From Rheinheimera pleomorphica (GTDB lineage: Bacteria > Pseudomonadota > Gammaproteobacteria > Enterobacterales > Alteromonadaceae), in NCBI RefSeq assembly GCF_011634895.1, contig NZ_SIRR01000004.1:1-48627 (forward strand): 48,627 nucleotides of DNA, in the 5' to 3' direction. Shown here in pieces: positions 44,414 through 48,627 of the stretch (within the stretch, counting starts at the first letter, position 1; every line of letters starts with the position of its first letter). Below the pieces are notes generated by a model, which worked only from the letters and a program-made list of their open reading frames with translations, was not told the origin of the DNA and did not search any database. The position numbers and the translations under genes are program-made.

Positions 44414-45804
44414 CAAACCACCAACCCGCTGCAGAAGTAGAATACAATTAATAAAAAACTAGAAATTAAATTTAAATACTGGACTTTAACCGCTTCACGA
44501 AAGGTTACCCCACAAGCAACTGAAAAAACCAAATAACAAGCCACATAATATATAAAGCTCATTAATGCAAGGGACTCAACAAAGTAATCAGGAAAAAACA
44601 AATATGCCAAAAATACTATACCTACCCGACCAATTAAACCAAAAGATGTTAATAATAACAGCTGCTTTTGCGCTCCGTTTATATGCATAATCATTGAAAT
44701 AGGTGACGCGCAGAACTGAAATATAAACCATGGCACCATAATTAATACATATTTAGCTGTAAGCTCCCACTCGTTGCCAAAGATAGTTGGGACAAGAAAA
44801 TAAGCAGCTAAGCCCGTGGCTAATAAAAATAACCCACCAAAGTTAGCAAGCTTTTTAATATTACTTAAGGCAAAACTTCTTAGTTCATCGCCACCAGATA
44901 TCTCTGATGCGAATACTAAAAAGGCTTGAGATACTGAACTTCCGATTAAGGTCATGGGCATTTGCAATAAGCGTAACGCCAGATACAGATAGCCAACGAG
45001 AGGTGCAGCACTGAACTGTGCAATAAGCACTATTGGCAGCTGCAAACTTGCCGTATTAAAAAGAGAGTCTAAAACTGAATATTTAGGAAATTTTTTATAC
45101 TTTACAAAAGTGCTTTTTAAATTCACAAAACTCATTCTTTGTATTGCAACAAATTTATTTCTGAATGATTTAGAAAAAAGCCTGTAAACCCCTACAGATT
45201 GAGACAATATTTGCCCAATCACTAACCACAACGAAGATGCAGAATACAAGCCTCCAGCAGTTTGCACAGAAGCGGCGCTAATCGATTGCGTGAATTTTGT
45301 ATAAGCAACGTCTTTAAATAATTTTCTTCTGTTTGCAAAATACATTGCAACAGAATAAAGACCAGCAGACAACATACCTAACGGTATCAAATAGTAGAGT
45401 ATCTTGTATTGACTCTGTAAGTTTGCTAATGAATTTATATTATGAAACAGCACAACTATTACTAACAGCGTCAAAAGTGATGATAAAACGCACAACACAG
45501 TCGCAAGCAATACGATATTGATAGCTTCTGACGTTTTTTTCGGCTTAGAAATAGCTATCTCAAATCTGAAACAAGCTATGCTTGATAAGACTGTAGAAAA
45601 AGCCACGTAAACAGCAAATAATTCAAAGTGCTCTGGATTATACAATCTTGTTAGTATAGGCAAACATAATAGTGTTATAGCCTGAGAACCAGCAGTACCA
45701 AAAACCAAAGTTATTACAGACCTAAAGTAATTATTGTCTCCAAGTTTGGCTTTGGTACCTGCTAAAGAGGCTTTGATTCGGTTCAGCAAAGCATGTAGTC
45801 TCAC
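44413..45804 (-). CDS. wzx: Lipid-linked oligosaccharide flippase
   Basis: A 463-residue polytopic membrane protein, GTG start at 45804 overlapping the wbpE stop (GTGA). About 12 spans are visible, beginning VITLVFGTAGSQAITLLCLPILT, the characteristic N-terminus of Wzx/MATE-MOP flippases, then RFEIAISKPKKTSEAINIVLL. It moves undecaprenyl-linked repeat units to the periplasm, where Wzy joins them. AT-rich, as wzx genes usually are. This gene and wzy define the run as Wzx/Wzy-dependent, separate from the ABC-dependent capsule. Confidence 0.9.
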   Translation of the reverse strand: MRLHALLNRIKASLAGTKAKLGDNNYFRSVITLVFGTAGSQAITLLCLPILTRLYNPEHFELFAVYVAFSTVLSSIACFRFEIAISKPKKTSEAINIVLLATVLCVLSSLLTLLVIVVLFHNINSLANLQSQYKILYYLIPLGMLSAGLYSVAMYFANRRKLFKDVAYTKFTQSISAASVQTAGGLYSASSLWLVIGQILSQSVGVYRLFSKSFRNKFVAIQRMSFVNLKSTFVKYKKFPKYSVLDSLFNTASLQLPIVLIAQFSAAPLVGYLYLALRLLQMPMTLIGSSVSQAFLVFASEISGGDELRSFALSNIKKLANFGGLFLLATGLAAYFLVPTIFGNEWELTAKYVLIMVPWFIFQFCASPISMIMHINGAQKQLLLLTSFGLIGRVGIVFLAYLFFPDYFVESLALMSFIYYVACYLVFSVACGVTFREAVKVQYLNLISSFLLIVFYFCSGLVV

Positions 45805-46889
45805 AATTTGGCGAACATGCTTTGATCAAGGTAAGGGTGCATAGGCAGACTAAACACCTGCTGACATAACCGAGAAGCATTAGGAAAATCACTATCTTTA
45901 TAGTTCAATGATTTAAATGCAGTTTGCTGATGCATACAGGTGCCATAGTACACCATGGTTGGTATGCCTTTGCTTTTATAACTCGCCATCTGTAAATCGC
46001 GATTTTCACTGATCAGAGTATATTGTGCCCAAGAGCTAAGATAGCCTTGCGGAACATAAGGAGTGACATATCTTTCACTCAGGATTGTAGTGTAATGATC
46101 AGCAGCTTTATTCCGAGCAACAAGCTCGTCAGGAAATACTGCTAGTTTCTCAAGCAAAATCGCCGCTTGCAGGGTGTCTAACCGGCTGTTAATGCCAATA
46201 CGCACATTGTCGTATTTATCCTTGCCTTTGCCGTGCACACGGTAAGAGCGGAACAAGGCGGCATACTCATCATTATTGGTAAATACTGCCCCACCATCAC
46301 CGTAACAACCCAATGGCTTGGCCGGGAAAAAGCTAGTGGTGGCGATATCGCCAAAGCTGCCGGCGCGCTGGCCATTGATTTCACCACCAAAGCCCTGTGC
46401 CGCATCTTCGATTAATTTAAGCTGGTACTTAGTGGCAATTTTTTCCAGCTCAGGGTAATTGGCCGGCAGGCCAAATAAGTCGACGGCGATAATGGCTTTG
46501 GGTGTAAGCTTGCCGTCTTTTAATACCTGCTCAATTTGCTGCTCAAGATGCTGCGGACAGATGTTAAATGTACGCTCATCAGAGTCGACAAACACCGGTG
46601 TCGCACCGGCGTAGGCGATAACTTCTGCAGTGGCAAAAAAGGTAAAGGTTGGACAAAACACCGCATCGCCAGGTTTGATATCCAGCACCAACATAGCCAG
46701 TTGCAAGGCGTCGGTGCCATTGGCACAACTAATACAATGTTTAACACCGACATAGTCAGCCAATTGCTGTTCTAACTGTGCGACTTCCGGCCCCATAATG
46801 TAGTTACCGTGTTGCAACACGGTTTGAATACGCTGGTCAATGCGCTGCTTTAAATGCTGGTACTGCGCCGCTAAATCGATAAACTGCAT
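45801..46889 (-). CDS. wbpE: UDP-2-acetamido-3-oxo-glucuronate aminotransferase (WbpE/WlbC-type)
   Basis: The ATG at 46889 (MQFIDLAAQY) has GGAAAG 5 nt before it; the longer frame to 47003 runs into the upstream gene. 362 residues, a typical DegT/DnrJ/EryC1 length. ISCANGTDALQLAM is the cofactor-phosphate region, LIEDAAQGFGGE the Asp that contacts the PLP ring, and FFPAKPLGCYGDGGAVF holds the PLP-binding lysine. With WbpA, WbpB and WbpD it makes UDP-GlcNAc3NAcA from UDP-GlcNAcA by transamination at C3. The gene follows wbpD with a 1-bp gap. Confidence 0.9.
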   Translation of the reverse strand: MQFIDLAAQYQHLKQRIDQRIQTVLQHGNYIMGPEVAQLEQQLADYVGVKHCISCANGTDALQLAMLVLDIKPGDAVFCPTFTFFATAEVIAYAGATPVFVDSDERTFNICPQHLEQQIEQVLKDGKLTPKAIIAVDLFGLPANYPELEKIATKYQLKLIEDAAQGFGGEINGQRAGSFGDIATTSFFPAKPLGCYGDGGAVFTNNDEYAALFRSYRVHGKGKDKYDNVRIGINSRLDTLQAAILLEKLAVFPDELVARNKAADHYTTILSERYVTPYVPQGYLSSWAQYTLISENRDLQMASYKSKGIPTMVYYGTCMHQQTAFKSLNYKDSDFPNASRLCQQVFSLPMHPYLDQSMFAKL

Positions 46890-46890
46890 G

Positions 46891-47472
46891 TTAACTTTCC
46901 TTGCGAACGACAGTGCCTTCAAGCACATATTTAGCACCGGTATGCTGGCACTGTGCACTGGCGTTGCCTTGTAATGGCAAAGGTAAACGTTCGCCATACT
47001 CACTCATCCAGCCCAGCTGCGTGGCGGGCACTCCCACCATAAGGGCGTAATCAGGTACATCTTTGTTGATTACGGCGCCAGCGCCGACAAAGGCATAAGC
47101 GCCAATGGTGACACCGCACACGATAGTGCAGTTTGCGCCTAAGGTTGCGCCGCGTTTGACCAGGGTGTTGCGGTATTCATTTTTGCGCTCGACAAAAGCA
47201 CGCGGATTATACACATTGGTAAACACCATGCTGGGGCCGCAAAATACGCCATCTTCTAAGGTGACATTGTCATATACCGAAACATTGTTCTGTATTTTGC
47301 AATCATCACCAATACTGACCTTATTGCCAACAAAGACGTTTTGCCCCAGTGAGCAACGCTTGCCAATAACAGCGCCACTACAAACATGGGCAAAATGCCA
47401 AACCCGGCTGCCATCGCCTATCGTAGCGCCATCATCGACGATAGCGCTTGAATGTACCTGATATTGCGTCAT
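46891..47472 (-). CDS. wbpD: UDP-2-acetamido-3-amino-glucuronate N-acetyltransferase (WbpD/WlbB-type)
   Basis: A 193-residue left-handed beta-helix protein of family length. Repeats run [56 protein letters not shown], then [14 protein letters not shown], typical of WbpD and WlbB. It acetylates the 3-amino group made by WbpE, using acetyl-CoA. It lies 2 bp after wbpB. Confidence 0.92.
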   Translation of the reverse strand: MTQYQVHSSAIVDDGATIGDGSRVWHFAHVCSGAVIGKRCSLGQNVFVGNKVSIGDDCKIQNNVSVYDNVTLEDGVFCGPSMVFTNVYNPRAFVERKNEYRNTLVKRGATLGANCTIVCGVTIGAYAFVGAGAVINKDVPDYALMVGVPATQLGWMSEYGERLPLPLQGNASAQCQHTGAKYVLEGTVVRKES

Positions 47473-47474
47473 GT

Positions 47475-48428
<954 letters not shown>

Positions 48429-48444
48429 TCATTTACTCTCTACA

Positions 48445-48627
48445 TTAAAAACGAATATCAACCATCGACTTGTCTAATACGTACTTCAAATCATAGATCA
48501 CACTTTCTGGCTTGGTTAGCGCGCGGATACCCGCTGCACCCATGGCACGGAATTGCTGATGCCCCACCGCCAGGATAACCGCATCATAAGCGCCCTGCTC
48601 TGGCGTGCTCAGCGGCGTTATGCCGTA
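48445..48627 (-). CDS. wbpA: UDP-N-acetylglucosamine 6-dehydrogenase, C-terminal end (partial)
   Basis: The frame is open at the window edge and ends with TAA at 48445; 60 residues are seen. They read YGITPLSTPEQGAYDAVILA, then VGHQQFRAM, and end LKYVLDKSMVDIRF. This matches the C-terminal UDP-binding domain of WbpA/TviB-type nucleotide sugar dehydrogenases. The enzyme oxidises UDP-GlcNAc to UDP-GlcNAcA, the first step of the pathway continued by wbpB, wbpE and wbpD. A WbpO-type GalNAc specificity cannot be excluded from this piece. Confidence 0.8.
   Translation of the reverse strand, partial: YGITPLSTPEQGAYDAVILAVGHQQFRAMGAAGIRALTKPESVIYDLKYVLDKSMVDIRF

Noticed and set aside
46890..47003. 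N-terminal extension of wbpE by 38 residues
   Set aside because: The extension lies inside wbpD in another frame, does not resemble the family, and the ATG at 46889 has a good ribosome site.
48429..48444. JUMPstart/ops-type RfaH element at the head of the Wzx/Wzy-type locus
   Set aside because: The start of that locus lies beyond the window, and I saw no GGCGGTAGC-type sequence in any gap inside it.

Overview
The window looks like a surface-polysaccharide and secreted-protein region of a gammaproteobacterium. The Kps and Wbp homologues, the InlB/RCC1/ELWxxDGT-type secreted proteins and the GTAG-type REP palindromes suggest the Rheinheimera/Arsukibacterium/Alishewanella neighbourhood. That placement is a guess from gene content, not a measured assignment. 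Nearly every gene lies on the minus strand; only a small secreted protein and an acetyltransferase (13.3-14.3 kb) lie on plus.

Region 1 (1-12.8 kb, minus): four large secreted proteins. In transcription order they are a double RCC1 propeller protein, an ELWxxDGT-like propeller protein, a 1510-residue protein with CARDB-like repeats, InlB-type repeats, Fn3 and DUF1566 domains, and a partial protein with calcium-binding-type repeats. Two of them share an unusual C-terminal module and tail. A 62-bp fossil of the InlB-repeat coding sequence lies between two of the genes.

Region 2 (12.8-14.4 kb): a 511-bp divergent promoter region, a small Cys-containing exported protein of unknown function and a serine-acetyltransferase-like protein.

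Region 3 (37.9 down to 14.4 kb, minus): a closely spaced ABC-transporter-dependent (group 2-like) capsule locus. It runs lipoprotein, kpsD, kpsM, kpsT, kpsE, an N-terminally shortened kpsC, a GT4 enzyme, galU, two long coiled-coil proteins (one carrying a methyltransferase), wecB, wecC, two multidomain glycosyltransferases, a heparinase II/III-like protein, an SGNH hydrolase-like protein and a sulfotransferase. Together these suggest a ManNAcA-containing, probably sulfated capsule, exported by KpsMTED, with a lyase-like enzyme for remodelling.

Region 4 (48.6 down to 38.0 kb, minus): a Wzx/Wzy-type O-antigen or exopolysaccharide locus. It runs wbpA (partial), wbpB, wbpD, wbpE (making UDP-GlcNAc3NAcA), wzx, an acyltransferase, two GT4-like enzymes, an EpsG-like wzy, a GT2 enzyme, an SDR epimerase/reductase and a small phosphoglycosyl transferase that would start the repeat unit. 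Repeat mosaics bracket the last gene. The most unusual elements are the sulfotransferase/lyase pairing in the capsule locus, the two coiled-coil proteins that could act as a length gauge, the shortened KpsC, and the shared C-terminal tail of the secreted proteins.
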